Assembly: GCF_004168255.1 (NCBI RefSeq)
Contig: NZ_SEWG01000003.1
Coordinates: 595,589-659,588 of the forward strand
Source: Mucilaginibacter terrigena
GTDB taxonomy: Bacteria; Bacteroidota; Bacteroidia; Sphingobacteriales; Sphingobacteriaceae
Reading direction: 5' to 3'
DNA: 64,000 nt
Part shown: positions 1-9,299 of the stretch, one piece after another
How the letters are laid out: each line of letters starts with the position of its first letter
How positions within the stretch are numbered: position 1 is the stretch's first letter
Made by a program: the position numbers and the translations under genes
The notes under the pieces: generated by a model
The model's database searches: none
What the model was told of the DNA's origin: nothing
What the model saw: the letters and a program-made list of their open reading frames with translations, nothing else

Positions 1-45
1 GCTAAGCAGTACAAGAATAACCCTAAGCTGATATCTCAGAAATAA
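1..45 (+). CDS. 3' end of an upstream gene (partial)
   Basis: Frame 1 is open from the window edge to a TAA at 43-45 and reads AKQYKNNPKLISQK. It ends 24 bases before the murQ start, so it is probably the previous gene of the same operon. Too little is visible to name a family. Confidence 0.4.
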   Translation, partial: AKQYKNNPKLISQK

Positions 46-69
46 AATATTAATATATACCACAACAAA

Positions 70-885
70 ATGATACGTATAACCGAACAGCCATCAAAGT
101 ACAGGCACCTGGAGACATTAAGAATAGATGAGATAACAGCAAGCATCAACAAGGAAGACAAAACGGTGGCCCTGGCTATTGAAAAAGCTTTGCCACAAGT
201 AAACGCGTTAATAACTTCGATAGTGGCGAAACTTAAAACAGGGGGGCGGATGTTTTACCTGGGTGCAGGTAGCGGCGGCAGATTGTCTGTATTGGATGCG
301 ATAGAACTGCCTACTACCTATGGTGTTGAAAAGGGACTTGTGAATGTGATACTTGCAGGAGGGGCCGAACATTTAATTGAAGCACTTGAGGAAAAAGAAG
401 ATGATGCCGCTGAAGGCTGGGTCAAATTACAGGAAGCATCTATCAGCAATAAGGATATCGTTATTGGCATATCGGCAAGCGGTTCTACACCGTTTGTGCT
501 TGGCGCTTTAAAAGGCTGCCGTGAAAATGGCATCACTACCGGCTGTATAGTTAGCAACCCCGGTTCGGTAATTGCCAAGCATGCCGATCTGCCGGTTGAA
601 GTAGTTACAGGCCCCGAATTTATTACCGGCAGTACGCGTATGAAATGTGGTACCGCCCAAAAGATGCTTTGCGACATGATCAGTACCACTACCATGATCC
701 AGTTAGGGCGGGTAGAAGATAACAGCATGGTAAACGTTAAACTGATAAACAATAAAATTATCGACAGGAGTGTTAAGATGCTGATGGAAAAATCGGGTAT
801 GACGGATTATGATGAAGCTAAAAAGCTTTTAATGGCCGCGGGCAGTGTAAAAAACTCGTTAAACAACCTGTTGTCGATAAAATAA
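70..885 (+). CDS. murQ: N-acetylmuramic acid 6-phosphate etherase (MurQ)
   Basis: MurQ cleaves the lactyl ether of MurNAc-6-phosphate to give GlcNAc-6-phosphate and D-lactate, a cytoplasmic step of peptidoglycan recycling. The SIS-fold signatures are visible: YLGAGSGGR at residues 63-71, GISASGSTPFV near 133-143, and the family block ITGSTRMKCGTAQK near 180-195. At 271 aa it has the usual length for Bacteroidota MurQ and looks intact. It is the first complete gene of a run of seven same-strand genes with gaps of 5 to 32 bases, all plausibly acting on amino sugars. Kinase, transporter and NagB downstream fit a MurNAc/GlcNAc catabolic operon. Family assignment is firm; substrate follows from the family. 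Confidence 0.95.
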   Translation: MIRITEQPSKYRHLETLRIDEITASINKEDKTVALAIEKALPQVNALITSIVAKLKTGGRMFYLGAGSGGRLSVLDAIELPTTYGVEKGLVNVILAGGAEHLIEALEEKEDDAAEGWVKLQEASISNKDIVIGISASGSTPFVLGALKGCRENGITTGCIVSNPGSVIAKHADLPVEVVTGPEFITGSTRMKCGTAQKMLCDMISTTTMIQLGRVEDNSMVNVKLINNKIIDRSVKMLMEKSGMTDYDEAKKLLMAAGSVKNSLNNLLSIK

Positions 886-917
886 ACGTTAGTATTAGGC
901 ATTTTTAAAGCCCTGTA

Positions 918-2858
918 ATGAAACAAAATTACTTTACTACTATATATCTTTTTTTGCTTTTAGTGTTTTTGGGGATGCCTGCCGTTAAGGCACAGGAAAC
1001 GTTCCTTGTAGGCGCTGCAAAAGTTAGCATCGACCCGGATTCAACCGTTTTTTCGGTGCCGCTGGCAGGCTACGGTGCACCAAGGGATGGCAGGTTTAGC
1101 ATTGAGTGGAAGCTGAAGCAGGATCTTAACGAAATAAACCTGGTTGCCGCCGCTGGTAAAAAACTATACGCCGTTAACGCCGCGCATGAACTGCTTGTTG
1201 CCAATGGCACACAGCAAACCGCTAAATGGAAAAAAGCCGGTACGGCAAAGGGAATAACAGCAATTACGGGGACCAATACCAAACTATACGCACTTCAAAA
1301 TAACAATGTAGTTGCGTTAGATCTCACCAAAAAAACCGGCTGGAAAAAAATAGGGATAGCAGATAATGCCAATACCCTCACCGTTTTAAACGGAAAGTTA
1401 TACGCTGCTAACATTGCTAACGAGTTATTACAGGGAAATATAGGCAGGGCCGGTATCAAGTGGAAAACAATTGGTAAAGCCAATAACATTGTGAGCCTGG
1501 TAAATGATGGCAGCAAAATTTATGGTGTAGATGCAAATGATACACTTTACTCAGTTAAACCCGGCAGTGGTAAGGGATGGTTAAAAATAGGTACGTATAA
1601 CGCAACTACTTACGATATTAAAATAAAGCAGTTGCTGGTTTTTAATAAAAGGCTGTACGCCCTTAATGATAAGGAACAGCTTTTTATGGCTAACCATAGT
1701 ACGGATAATACTCTTTCGGCAAGGGCGCTGGCTATCAAAAGCAAAAATAAAACGGTTATTATAGTTACGTTAGATCTTACTGGGTTCGATTACTCCTTAG
1801 GTAAGGATATAAAAGACATCATCTATAAAAAACGAATGATCCCGCAGTCGGCAATTATTATCAATGGCTCGCATACACATTTTGCACCGGTTACACAATG
1901 GTTCCCCACTTTTGGCGACCACGGGCAGGTTCCCGATAGCATCTATTTTAATAATATCTTAAAGCGCGGAATAGTTAAGGCCATAGAAGGCGCTTTAGAT
2001 CACATGGAGGCTTCAACTATCTATTTTGGCAGGGGCAGTACCAATATAGGGCATAACCGCAGCTCGGCTGATGGTGAAACACCTTATGACGGCACACTGG
2101 ATGTATTAAAGTTTGAAAACAACCGGCACCAGGTAAGTAATTTACTATTTCTTACAGGTTGCCACCCGGTATTTAAAAACGATGGTGCCGAAGGGGTTAC
2201 CGTAAGCGCCAACTACCCCGGCGTATCCAGAAATATGCTGGAAGAAAAAACCGGCTCGAAAACAGCGCTTTTTGTACAGGGCTGTGCAGGTGATATAAAC
2301 CCGCGGGATGACAGTCACCAAAAAACAGGTACCGACCTGGGTAACGATGTGCTGAAAGTACTCAATGGCGATATGCCCCAGATAAAGGGTGACATCAGCT
2401 ATACTATGGATACCCTGAATATACCTACACATCCCTGGAGCAAGGAAAAAGTTACTGAACTTAGAACGCAAGCTGTAAAAGAACCGGGTAACGTGTATGC
2501 CGAAAAGGATGTACGCTGGGCAAACTTAATGCTTGGCTATTACCAGCATAACAGCGTTCCCCAAATAATGCCGGTATATGTGCAAACCATAACCATTGGC
2601 AATTGGAAGCTTGTTGGCCTATCGCGCGAGGTAGTTACCGAGTATGGCCCCGCTATACGTGCGGTATGGCCCGATAAGTACGTAAGTGTTGCAGGCTATT
2701 GTAACGATGTGCCAAGTTATTTACCTATCGGCAGGCATATTAATGCACAAACGTACGAAGGCTATGATTCCTTCTTCTGGAACGCGCAGCCGTCGCTTTT
2801 CCCCGTGGATATTTTTGATACCGTGATGGCCGGGATAATAAAAATTAAAAACCGATAA
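918..2858 (+). CDS. exported neutral-ceramidase-like hydrolase with inserted beta-propeller
   Basis: This 646-aa protein has an N-terminal signal peptide ending near KAQ (about residue 25). The neutral/alkaline ceramidase (amidase) fold starts with VGAAKVSIDP and GYGAPRDG (about residues 30-58), is interrupted by about 190 residues of short repeats of the type 'KLYALN...LL.GN...KWKKIG' (about 65-250), then resumes at ALAIKSKNKTVIIV. The zinc-site motif NGSHTHFAP lies near residue 316 and TGCHPVF near 415. The repeats resemble tectonin/WD-type propeller blades. True ceramidases cleave N-acyl bonds of ceramide; here the position between murQ and a sugar transporter suggests an N-acyl amino-sugar or glycolipid substrate, which is inference. 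The family is clear, the substrate is not. Confidence 0.8.
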   Translation: MKQNYFTTIYLFLLLVFLGMPAVKAQETFLVGAAKVSIDPDSTVFSVPLAGYGAPRDGRFSIEWKLKQDLNEINLVAAAGKKLYAVNAAHELLVANGTQQTAKWKKAGTAKGITAITGTNTKLYALQNNNVVALDLTKKTGWKKIGIADNANTLTVLNGKLYAANIANELLQGNIGRAGIKWKTIGKANNIVSLVNDGSKIYGVDANDTLYSVKPGSGKGWLKIGTYNATTYDIKIKQLLVFNKRLYALNDKEQLFMANHSTDNTLSARALAIKSKNKTVIIVTLDLTGFDYSLGKDIKDIIYKKRMIPQSAIIINGSHTHFAPVTQWFPTFGDHGQVPDSIYFNNILKRGIVKAIEGALDHMEASTIYFGRGSTNIGHNRSSADGETPYDGTLDVLKFENNRHQVSNLLFLTGCHPVFKNDGAEGVTVSANYPGVSRNMLEEKTGSKTALFVQGCAGDINPRDDSHQKTGTDLGNDVLKVLNGDMPQIKGDISYTMDTLNIPTHPWSKEKVTELRTQAVKEPGNVYAEKDVRWANLMLGYYQHNSVPQIMPVYVQTITIGNWKLVGLSREVVTEYGPAIRAVWPDKYVSVAGYCNDVPSYLPIGRHINAQTYEGYDSFFWNAQPSLFPVDIFDTVMAGIIKIKNR

Positions 2859-2873
2859 TTTAAAGTTTACAAA

Positions 2874-4166
2874 ATGTTAAGTGCGTTAAGTCCCGAAAAA
2901 GTGCAGGTAAACAAGAACAATACAAAGCCGCTTGTAATAATTGGCGCCCTGTTTTTTATTTTCGGTTTTATAACCTGGTTAAGTTCGGTACTCATCCCGT
3001 ACCTGCAAATAGCCTGCGAACTGAATAATTTCCAGGCCTACCTGGTAGCGTTCGCGTTTTACATATCCTACTTTGTAATGTCGGTACCCTCCGGCTGGAT
3101 CTTAAAGCGCAGCGGGTTTAAAAACGGCATGTCCATAGGGTTATTCACTATGGCCGTAGGGTCGTTGTTGTTTATACCTGCTGCCCTTAGCAGAACATAC
3201 AGCACCTTTCTGGTGGGTTTGTTTGTACAGGGTACCGGTATGGCTATTTTGCAAACCGCATCTAACCCATATCTTACCGTTTTGGGCCCGCGCGAAAGTG
3301 CAGCCCGCCGTATCAGTATTATGGGCATTTGTAATGGCGTAGCCGGTGCTATAGCCCCTATCATATTAGGTTCGGTAATTTTAAATGATGCTGATTCGCT
3401 GAAAAAAAAAATAGGGGGCCTTAATCCGGCTCAAAAAACGGCCGAACTAAACAACCTGGTGCACCTTGTAATTAAACCTTATATAATTATAGTACTGGTT
3501 TTAATTGTATTGGCCATATTGGTTTACAAATCGTCCCTGCCCGAAATTGACACAGAGGAGGAGGATGAAAACGTAGCCAGCGCCAACGTTAACAAAACCA
3601 GCATCATGCAATTTCCGCATTTGCTGCTTGGTGTAATTACCCTGTTTTTATACGTAGGGGTTGAGGTAATTGCGGGCAACACAATTATCAACTATGCCGC
3701 ATTACAGGGCATCGCGCTATCAAACGCAAAATTTTTTACGTCGCTTACATTAGTGGGGATGCTGGCCGGTTATATTGTAGGTATTATTTGTATCCCTAAA
3801 TATATAACCCAAGAAAAAGCGCTGAAAATCTCCTCTGTACTTGGGCTTGTGTTTATCAGTATTGCGCTGTACACCCATGGTTATACATCGGTGTTTTTTA
3901 TAGCTATGCTGGGGGTGTCTAACTCGCTTATCTGGCCGTCGATATGGCCATTGGCTATTGATGGCCTGGGCCGTTTCACAAAAACCGGGTCGTCGTTACT
4001 GGTAATGGCAATAGCCGGCGGCGCGGTTATCCCGCTGGCATACGGCTACCTTGCTGATAATTATAATGCAAAGCTTGCCTACTTAATAGTTATACCATGT
4101 TATGCCGCATCATGGCTGTACGCAACATGGGGGCATAAGATCCGCGTTGCAACAAAACGATCTTAA
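2874..4166 (+). CDS. MFS sugar permease, FucP/NagP-like
   Basis: The 430-aa protein has about twelve hydrophobic segments and the FucP-subfamily signatures FFIFGFITWLSSVLIPYLQ near the N terminus, and GTGMAILQTASNPYLTVLGP around residue 120-140, where the Asn-Pro-Tyr pattern is diagnostic for this MFS branch. It sits in the inner membrane and is expected to import a hexose or N-acetyl amino sugar by proton symport. A basic/acidic loop (LPEIDTEEEDEN) separates the two six-helix halves. It is 15 bases downstream of the ceramidase-like gene and 11 bases upstream of the kinase. Neighbours favour GlcNAc or MurNAc as substrate, comparable to NagP or MurT; this is contextual. Confidence 0.85.
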   Translation: MLSALSPEKVQVNKNNTKPLVIIGALFFIFGFITWLSSVLIPYLQIACELNNFQAYLVAFAFYISYFVMSVPSGWILKRSGFKNGMSIGLFTMAVGSLLFIPAALSRTYSTFLVGLFVQGTGMAILQTASNPYLTVLGPRESAARRISIMGICNGVAGAIAPIILGSVILNDADSLKKKIGGLNPAQKTAELNNLVHLVIKPYIIIVLVLIVLAILVYKSSLPEIDTEEEDENVASANVNKTSIMQFPHLLLGVITLFLYVGVEVIAGNTIINYAALQGIALSNAKFFTSLTLVGMLAGYIVGIICIPKYITQEKALKISSVLGLVFISIALYTHGYTSVFFIAMLGVSNSLIWPSIWPLAIDGLGRFTKTGSSLLVMAIAGGAVIPLAYGYLADNYNAKLAYLIVIPCYAASWLYATWGHKIRVATKRS

Positions 4167-4177
4167 ATAATCAAAAG

Positions 4178-5026
4178 ATGATATTAATAGCCGACGGCGG
4201 ATCCACAAAATCGAGCTGGTGTATTGCTGATGCACATCAAAGTTTTTTCTTCGAAACGGAAGGATATAACCCTTATTTTGTAGATAGCGCTTACATTGCC
4301 CGGTCATTAAAAAAAGCATTGCCGCCCCGGGTATCAAAAAAAATAACCGAGATTTATTTTTATGGCGCAGGCTGTGCTGCCGATAAGATCCATATCATAC
4401 AAGATGCCCTGCTTAGTATTTTTACCAATGCCCGTTGCCATATAGAAGATGATATGCTGGCCGCCGCAAGGGCGCTCCTGGGCAATAAGCCTGGCTTTGC
4501 CGCCATACTCGGGACGGGCACAAATACCTGTATTTACGATGGGAAAAATATTACGCATAACATCGATTCGCTGGGTTTTATCCTTGGCGATGAAGGCAGC
4601 GGCGGGGCTATGGGAAAAAGGATCATAAGCGATTATATACGCGGCGCGATGCCCGGTGATATCAGGCAGATTTTCGAAAGAACATATCATATAACTGCCG
4701 ATGAACTGATAGATAATATTTACAGCAAACCCATGGCTAACCGGTTTTGCGCGGCATACAGCAGGTTTTTGTATGATAATATCAAGCATCCCTATGCCCA
4801 CGGATTGGTTAGCGATTCATTTAACAACCTGTTCAGCAACCTGGTGAGCAAGTATCCCGATTATAAGCAGTATAAATTTAACTGTGTAGGGTCGATAGCG
4901 TATTACTACAAATGGATCCTTGCCTCTGTGGCAGCCGGCTATGGCATGCAGCTTGGCCTTATCGTACGGTCGCCCATTAATGACCTTGTAAATTTCCACC
5001 TCGATCTTTTTTATCAATATCAGTAA
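4178..5026 (+). CDS. BadF/BadG-type amino-sugar kinase (GlcNAc/MurNAc kinase-like)
   Basis: A 282-aa ASKHA-fold kinase. The phosphate-1 loop DGGSTKSSW is at residues 6-14, the phosphate-2 region ILGTGTNTCIYDG near 109-121, and the adenosine region LGFILGDEGSGGAMGKR near 131-147. In Bacteroidota such proteins phosphorylate GlcNAc and/or MurNAc (MurK type) before MurQ or NagA/NagB act. It lies between the permease and nagB with 11- and 5-base gaps, so imported sugar would be phosphorylated at once. Sugar specificity cannot be read from the sequence; N-acetylglucosamine kinase is an equally good name. Confidence 0.82.
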   Translation: MILIADGGSTKSSWCIADAHQSFFFETEGYNPYFVDSAYIARSLKKALPPRVSKKITEIYFYGAGCAADKIHIIQDALLSIFTNARCHIEDDMLAAARALLGNKPGFAAILGTGTNTCIYDGKNITHNIDSLGFILGDEGSGGAMGKRIISDYIRGAMPGDIRQIFERTYHITADELIDNIYSKPMANRFCAAYSRFLYDNIKHPYAHGLVSDSFNNLFSNLVSKYPDYKQYKFNCVGSIAYYYKWILASVAAGYGMQLGLIVRSPINDLVNFHLDLFYQYQ

Positions 5027-5031
5027 TACAA

Positions 5032-6954
5032 ATGGCCATCTTAAATTTATTAGAAGAAACCAGGTTCGAAAAATTACCCGTAGCTATTTATCCAGGCCAG
5101 TTAGCTGCATCCATACAAGTAGCGCACCGTATAGCCAAAGTAATATCAGATAACAACTTAGAGGGCCGCAATACGGTGCTTGGCCTTGCAACAGGGGCAA
5201 CGCCAATGGCAGTTTACAGCGAACTGGTAAGGTTATATCAACAGGACGGATTAAGCTTTAAACAGGTTATCACCTTTAACCTGGACGAATACTACCCCAT
5301 GCTACCCGATGCTGCGCAAAGTTATGTGGCCTACATGAACCAGCACCTTTTTGATCATGTTGATATCGACCACAACAATATCCATATCCCCGATGGTACA
5401 CTTAATGAAGATGACATCCCGGCGTATTGCCTTGCCTACGAGAAGAAAGTAAGTGAATATGGCGGACTGGATATACAACTCCTGGGTATCGGCCGCACAG
5501 GGCATATCGGCTTTAACGAGCCGGGTTCGGCCCCAAACTCGGGCACACGGTTGGTAACACTGGCCGACCTTACACGCAGCGATGCTTCGCCTGATTTCGG
5601 CGGAAAAGAGAACGTGCCGGTAAAGGCCATAACCATGGGTATAGGCACGGTTTTTAAAGCCAAAGAAATTATTTTGATGGCCTGGGGGCAGAAGAAAGCA
5701 TCCATCATTAAAAAAGCAGTTGAAGAGGGGATCTCGGCAAACGTGCCTGCCACTTATTTACAACTGTCAGATAAGGTGCAGTTTATTATTGATACAGATG
5801 CAGCATCCAAACTAACCCGGTTTGATACCCCCTGGCTAGTTAAGGATTGTTTATGGGACGACCAACAAATTAAGAAAGCGGTAATATGGCTATCCAATAA
5901 AGTTAACAAGCCCATACTAAAACTTACCGAAGAAGATTATAATAACAATGGCATGGCCCAGTTGGCTACCGGCAGGGGGCCTGTTTATGATATCAACATT
6001 AATATATTTAACAAGATCCAGCATACCATAACCGGGTGGCCCGGCGGTAAGCCCGGTGTAGATGATAGCCAGCGGCCCGAACGTGCCGAACCTGCGATAA
6101 AACGGTCGTTAATATTTTCGCCGCACCCCGATGATGATGTTATATCAATGGGCGGTACTTTCATCCGCCTGGCCGACCAGGGTCACGATGTGCATGTGGC
6201 CTACCAAACATCCGGCAACACCGCGGTGTGGGACCATGATGCCATGCGCTTTGTTGAGTTTTTGATGGACTTTAGCAACTATCAACAGCTTGGTTCAGGT
6301 CAGCTGGAGTTGTTATATCATGATATTGTTGGCTTCCTGAATGCCAAACAGCCCAACCAGGCCGATATAGATGTTATAAAAACAATAAAGGGATTAATAC
6401 GCAAAGGTGAGGCTATTGCCGGTGCACGGTTTGTTGGCCTTCATAATGACCATATCCATTTTATGGACCTTCCGTTTTATGAAACCACCAAAACGCAGCC
6501 GTCGGTAAATTATGACCGGGATATTGAACAAACAAAAGCGCTGCTTAAAAAAATAAAGCCGCACCAAATTTTTGCCGCCGGCGATTTTGCCGACCCGCAC
6601 GGTACCCACAAGGTTTGCTTTGATATTCTGTATAACGCGTTAAAGCAGTTAAGAAACGAGAACGAAGCCTGGATAAACGATTGCTGGATCTGGTTGTATC
6701 GCGGTGCCTGGCACGAGTTTGAGATCCACGAAATAGAAATGGCCGTGCCGCTTTCGCCGGCCGAGGTTGAACGAAAACGGAATGCTATATTTAAACATCA
6801 ATCGCAAAAGGACAAGCCGGTTTTCCCGGGCGACGACTCTCGTGAATTTTGGGTGAGGGCCGAAGACAGGACCAGGGAAACAGCAAGGGCATACAATAAA
6901 TTGGGCCTTGCCGAGTATGAAGCTATAGAAGCTTTTGTGAAATTTACATTTTAA
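5032..6954 (+). CDS. nagB: glucosamine-6-phosphate deaminase fused to PIG-L/LmbE-like deacetylase
   Basis: The 640-aa protein has two parts. Residues 1 to about 285 are NagB: LGLATGATPMAVY, the catalytic-region block TFNLDEYYPM, and GIGRTGHIGFNEPGS. They convert glucosamine-6-phosphate to fructose-6-phosphate and ammonia. Residues about 355-620 are a PIG-L domain with the zinc motif FSPHPDDDVISMGGT near 361 and a second His cluster DPHGTHKVC near 521, typical of GlcNAc deacetylases. The fusion could deacetylate and deaminate GlcNAc-6-phosphate in one chain, replacing NagA, for which no separate gene is seen here. Both halves keep their motifs. This fused form is common in Bacteroidota. Confidence 0.9.
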   Translation: MAILNLLEETRFEKLPVAIYPGQLAASIQVAHRIAKVISDNNLEGRNTVLGLATGATPMAVYSELVRLYQQDGLSFKQVITFNLDEYYPMLPDAAQSYVAYMNQHLFDHVDIDHNNIHIPDGTLNEDDIPAYCLAYEKKVSEYGGLDIQLLGIGRTGHIGFNEPGSAPNSGTRLVTLADLTRSDASPDFGGKENVPVKAITMGIGTVFKAKEIILMAWGQKKASIIKKAVEEGISANVPATYLQLSDKVQFIIDTDAASKLTRFDTPWLVKDCLWDDQQIKKAVIWLSNKVNKPILKLTEEDYNNNGMAQLATGRGPVYDININIFNKIQHTITGWPGGKPGVDDSQRPERAEPAIKRSLIFSPHPDDDVISMGGTFIRLADQGHDVHVAYQTSGNTAVWDHDAMRFVEFLMDFSNYQQLGSGQLELLYHDIVGFLNAKQPNQADIDVIKTIKGLIRKGEAIAGARFVGLHNDHIHFMDLPFYETTKTQPSVNYDRDIEQTKALLKKIKPHQIFAAGDFADPHGTHKVCFDILYNALKQLRNENEAWINDCWIWLYRGAWHEFEIHEIEMAVPLSPAEVERKRNAIFKHQSQKDKPVFPGDDSREFWVRAEDRTRETARAYNKLGLAEYEAIEAFVKFTF

Positions 6955-6963
6955 TTAAATTTT

Positions 6964-8103
6964 ATGGCGAAATTAACATTCAGGCTGTTTATGCTGTATG
7001 CTCTTGTAATGTTTTGGGGCTGCTCAAACAACAGTAAGAGTAAAGTTGCTTTGCCTGCGGCTAAAGTGTATAAAAACCCCCTGAAAGTTGCCCTTGGCGA
7101 CCCGTTTGTGTTGTATGATACGGTAAGCAAGAGTTATTACATGTATGGCACGGGTGGTGCAAAAGATGGATTTGTCACGTATTCATCGGCCGACTTGGTT
7201 AACTGGAAGAACGAAGGGCAGGTATACTGGGGCAACACTAGGGATAGCTGGGGGATCAGTGCATTTTGGGCGCCCGAGGCTTATAGTTACAAAGGCAAAT
7301 ACTACATGTTTTATAGCGCGCAATGGCGGCAAAATACACGGAATGATGCCGAGAATTTTAAAATTGGTGTCGCTGTTTCCGGCTCGCCTAAGGGGCCCTT
7401 TAAGGATTTGGGTGATAAGCCGCTTTTTGACCCCGGCTACCCGATTATCGATGCCAACGTGTTCTTTAATACCAATGGTAAGATCTATTTATACTATTCC
7501 CGCTGTTGCTATAAGCATCCCGTAAAAAGCGAAATTGCCGATTTGGTAATAAAAAAGGGGATGTATAAAGAGATTGAGGAAAGCTGGGTGTATGGTGTTG
7601 AGATCAAACCTGATTTTAGTGGTGTGATAGGCAACCCGGTTGTAGTATTGCGCCCGCCGGTAAAACTAAGCGACAGTCAATCTGAATGGGAGAGCCGGTC
7701 GGTACTTAGCGGCGAGGTAAACCGCCGGTGGACGGAAGGCTCTACAACTTTTAAGCATAATGGCATATACTACATCATGTACTCGGCCAATTTTTATGGC
7801 GGCGAAAATTATGCAGTAGGGTATGCCACTTCAAAAAGCCCGCTTGGCCCGTATCAAAAAGCAACTAACAACCCTGTCCTGCAAAAAAATACACCAAAGG
7901 GCGGGGAGGTAACCGGCACCGGGCATAACAGTATAATTTACAGTGCCGACGGGCAAAGCATGTATTGCGTATATCATGGCCGTACAAAAGCATCTGGCGA
8001 TGAACGCGTGGTGTTTATTGACAGGATGACGATAAATAATCAGGGCGTTTTGCAGTTAGCAGGACCTACAACAACCAATCAGCCATATCCATTAGTACAT
8101 TAA
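6964..8103 (+). CDS. GH43-like five-bladed beta-propeller glycosidase, lipoprotein
   Basis: The 379-aa product has a lipoprotein signal peptide with lipobox FWGC (Cys about residue 20), so it is probably anchored in the periplasm or outer membrane. The GH43 pattern is visible: a first acidic residue in LGDPFVLYD (about 42-50), WAPEAYSYKGKYYMFYS (about 103-119), the second acid in PIIDANVFFNTNGKIYLYYS, and a Glu in WTEGSTTFKHNGIYYIMYS, followed by TGTGHNS with the late His. GH43-clan enzymes cleave arabino- or xylo- and some galacto-configured linkages. The amino-sugar operon suggests it trims a glycan carrying those sugars. Substrate unknown. Confidence 0.8.
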   Translation: MAKLTFRLFMLYALVMFWGCSNNSKSKVALPAAKVYKNPLKVALGDPFVLYDTVSKSYYMYGTGGAKDGFVTYSSADLVNWKNEGQVYWGNTRDSWGISAFWAPEAYSYKGKYYMFYSAQWRQNTRNDAENFKIGVAVSGSPKGPFKDLGDKPLFDPGYPIIDANVFFNTNGKIYLYYSRCCYKHPVKSEIADLVIKKGMYKEIEESWVYGVEIKPDFSGVIGNPVVVLRPPVKLSDSQSEWESRSVLSGEVNRRWTEGSTTFKHNGIYYIMYSANFYGGENYAVGYATSKSPLGPYQKATNNPVLQKNTPKGGEVTGTGHNSIIYSADGQSMYCVYHGRTKASGDERVVFIDRMTINNQGVLQLAGPTTTNQPYPLVH

Positions 8104-8109
8104 CCAATT

Positions 8110-9189
8110 ATGAAATTAAAAATAGCAGCAGTTACCTTTTTAGCCGTGTTTTTTATCTTGTTTAAAGGCGGATTTATCCATGCTTCAAAAACAGAAAAGC
8201 CGGCTATTGATACCATGCGGACATTTTCAAACACCCTAATTAACGGTGCTGACCCCTGGTTGATTAAAGATAAGGGCAATTATTACCTGTGCCTTTCGGC
8301 TATAGTAAATCACCGCCCGGTTATTACCGTTAGTAGTTCAAAAAAGCTATCGGAAACGGGCAAGCCCATAGTGGTTTGGACAGCACCCAAAAAAGCATGG
8401 AATGCCAATTGCGTTTGGGCACCCGAGTTGCACCGCATAGGCAATAAATGGTACATCTATTATACCGCGGGTGTTAAAGGCCCCCCTTACATTCACCAGC
8501 GAAGTGGCGTGCTGGAGTCGGTTACTGATGACCCGCAGGGGCAATACGTGGATAAAGGGATGTTAAACACCGGTGCCGACCTGCAAAGTCCGTCGCACAC
8601 CATTTGGGCGATTGACCTTACGGTTACCACTATTAACAAACGCCTGTATGCGGTTTGGTCGGGATGGAAAAATAATAAAGTAACCGACGATACCAAGCAG
8701 CAATTGTATATGGCCGAAATGAAAAACCCATGGACCATAAGTTCGGAACGCATGTGCATTTCGCGCCCCGAGCAAGAATGGGAAACAGGCGGGCCGTTGG
8801 ATATTAATGAAGGCCCCGAGTTTTTAAAACACAACAGCCATACGTTTATCATTTACTCTACAAGGGAATCGTGGACGCCAGAGTACCGCTTAGGGCAGCT
8901 GCAACTTAAAGATTCTACAAAAACGCCGCTCGACGCCAAAAATTGGATTAAGACCGGACCGGTTTTTCAGGGTACTGACCAGGTTTATGGAGTAGGCCAT
9001 GCCAGCTTTACTACATCGCCCGATAATCGCGAATGGTGGATCGTCTATCATACCAAAAAATCGACTGAACCGGGCTGGGATAGGGAGATAAGGGTGCAGC
9101 CATTTTCGTGGCAGCCAAACGGCAATCCCGATTTTGGCGTACCGGTGCCGCCGGGAAAAAAAATAAAGCTGCCCTCGGGAGAAAAATAG
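8110..9189 (+). CDS. GH43-like beta-propeller glycosidase, exported
   Basis: A 359-aa protein with an N-terminal hydrophobic export signal (about residues 5-22). It shows the same architecture as the gene before it: LINGADPWLIKDKGNYYLC (first Asp), VWAPELHRIGNKWYIYYTAG, IWAIDLTVTTINKRLYAVW (middle Asp), INEGPEFLKHNSHTFIIYS (Glu) and YGVGHASFTTS (His). All expected catalytic acids are present. It follows the other GH43 gene after 6 bases and is the last gene of the operon; about 110 bases without a gene follow. The two proteins are related but not close duplicates, suggesting different linkages of the same glycan. Confidence 0.8.
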   Translation: MKLKIAAVTFLAVFFILFKGGFIHASKTEKPAIDTMRTFSNTLINGADPWLIKDKGNYYLCLSAIVNHRPVITVSSSKKLSETGKPIVVWTAPKKAWNANCVWAPELHRIGNKWYIYYTAGVKGPPYIHQRSGVLESVTDDPQGQYVDKGMLNTGADLQSPSHTIWAIDLTVTTINKRLYAVWSGWKNNKVTDDTKQQLYMAEMKNPWTISSERMCISRPEQEWETGGPLDINEGPEFLKHNSHTFIIYSTRESWTPEYRLGQLQLKDSTKTPLDAKNWIKTGPVFQGTDQVYGVGHASFTTSPDNREWWIVYHTKKSTEPGWDREIRVQPFSWQPNGNPDFGVPVPPGKKIKLPSGEK

Positions 9190-9299
9190 AGATTTATACC
9201 TATTTGATATTATCAAAGCATTAACAATTAAGAACAAGTTTTCGAAGAAAACGTGTGTTGATTATAATTGCTAATATTGCCGTATATAATATCTGAAAA

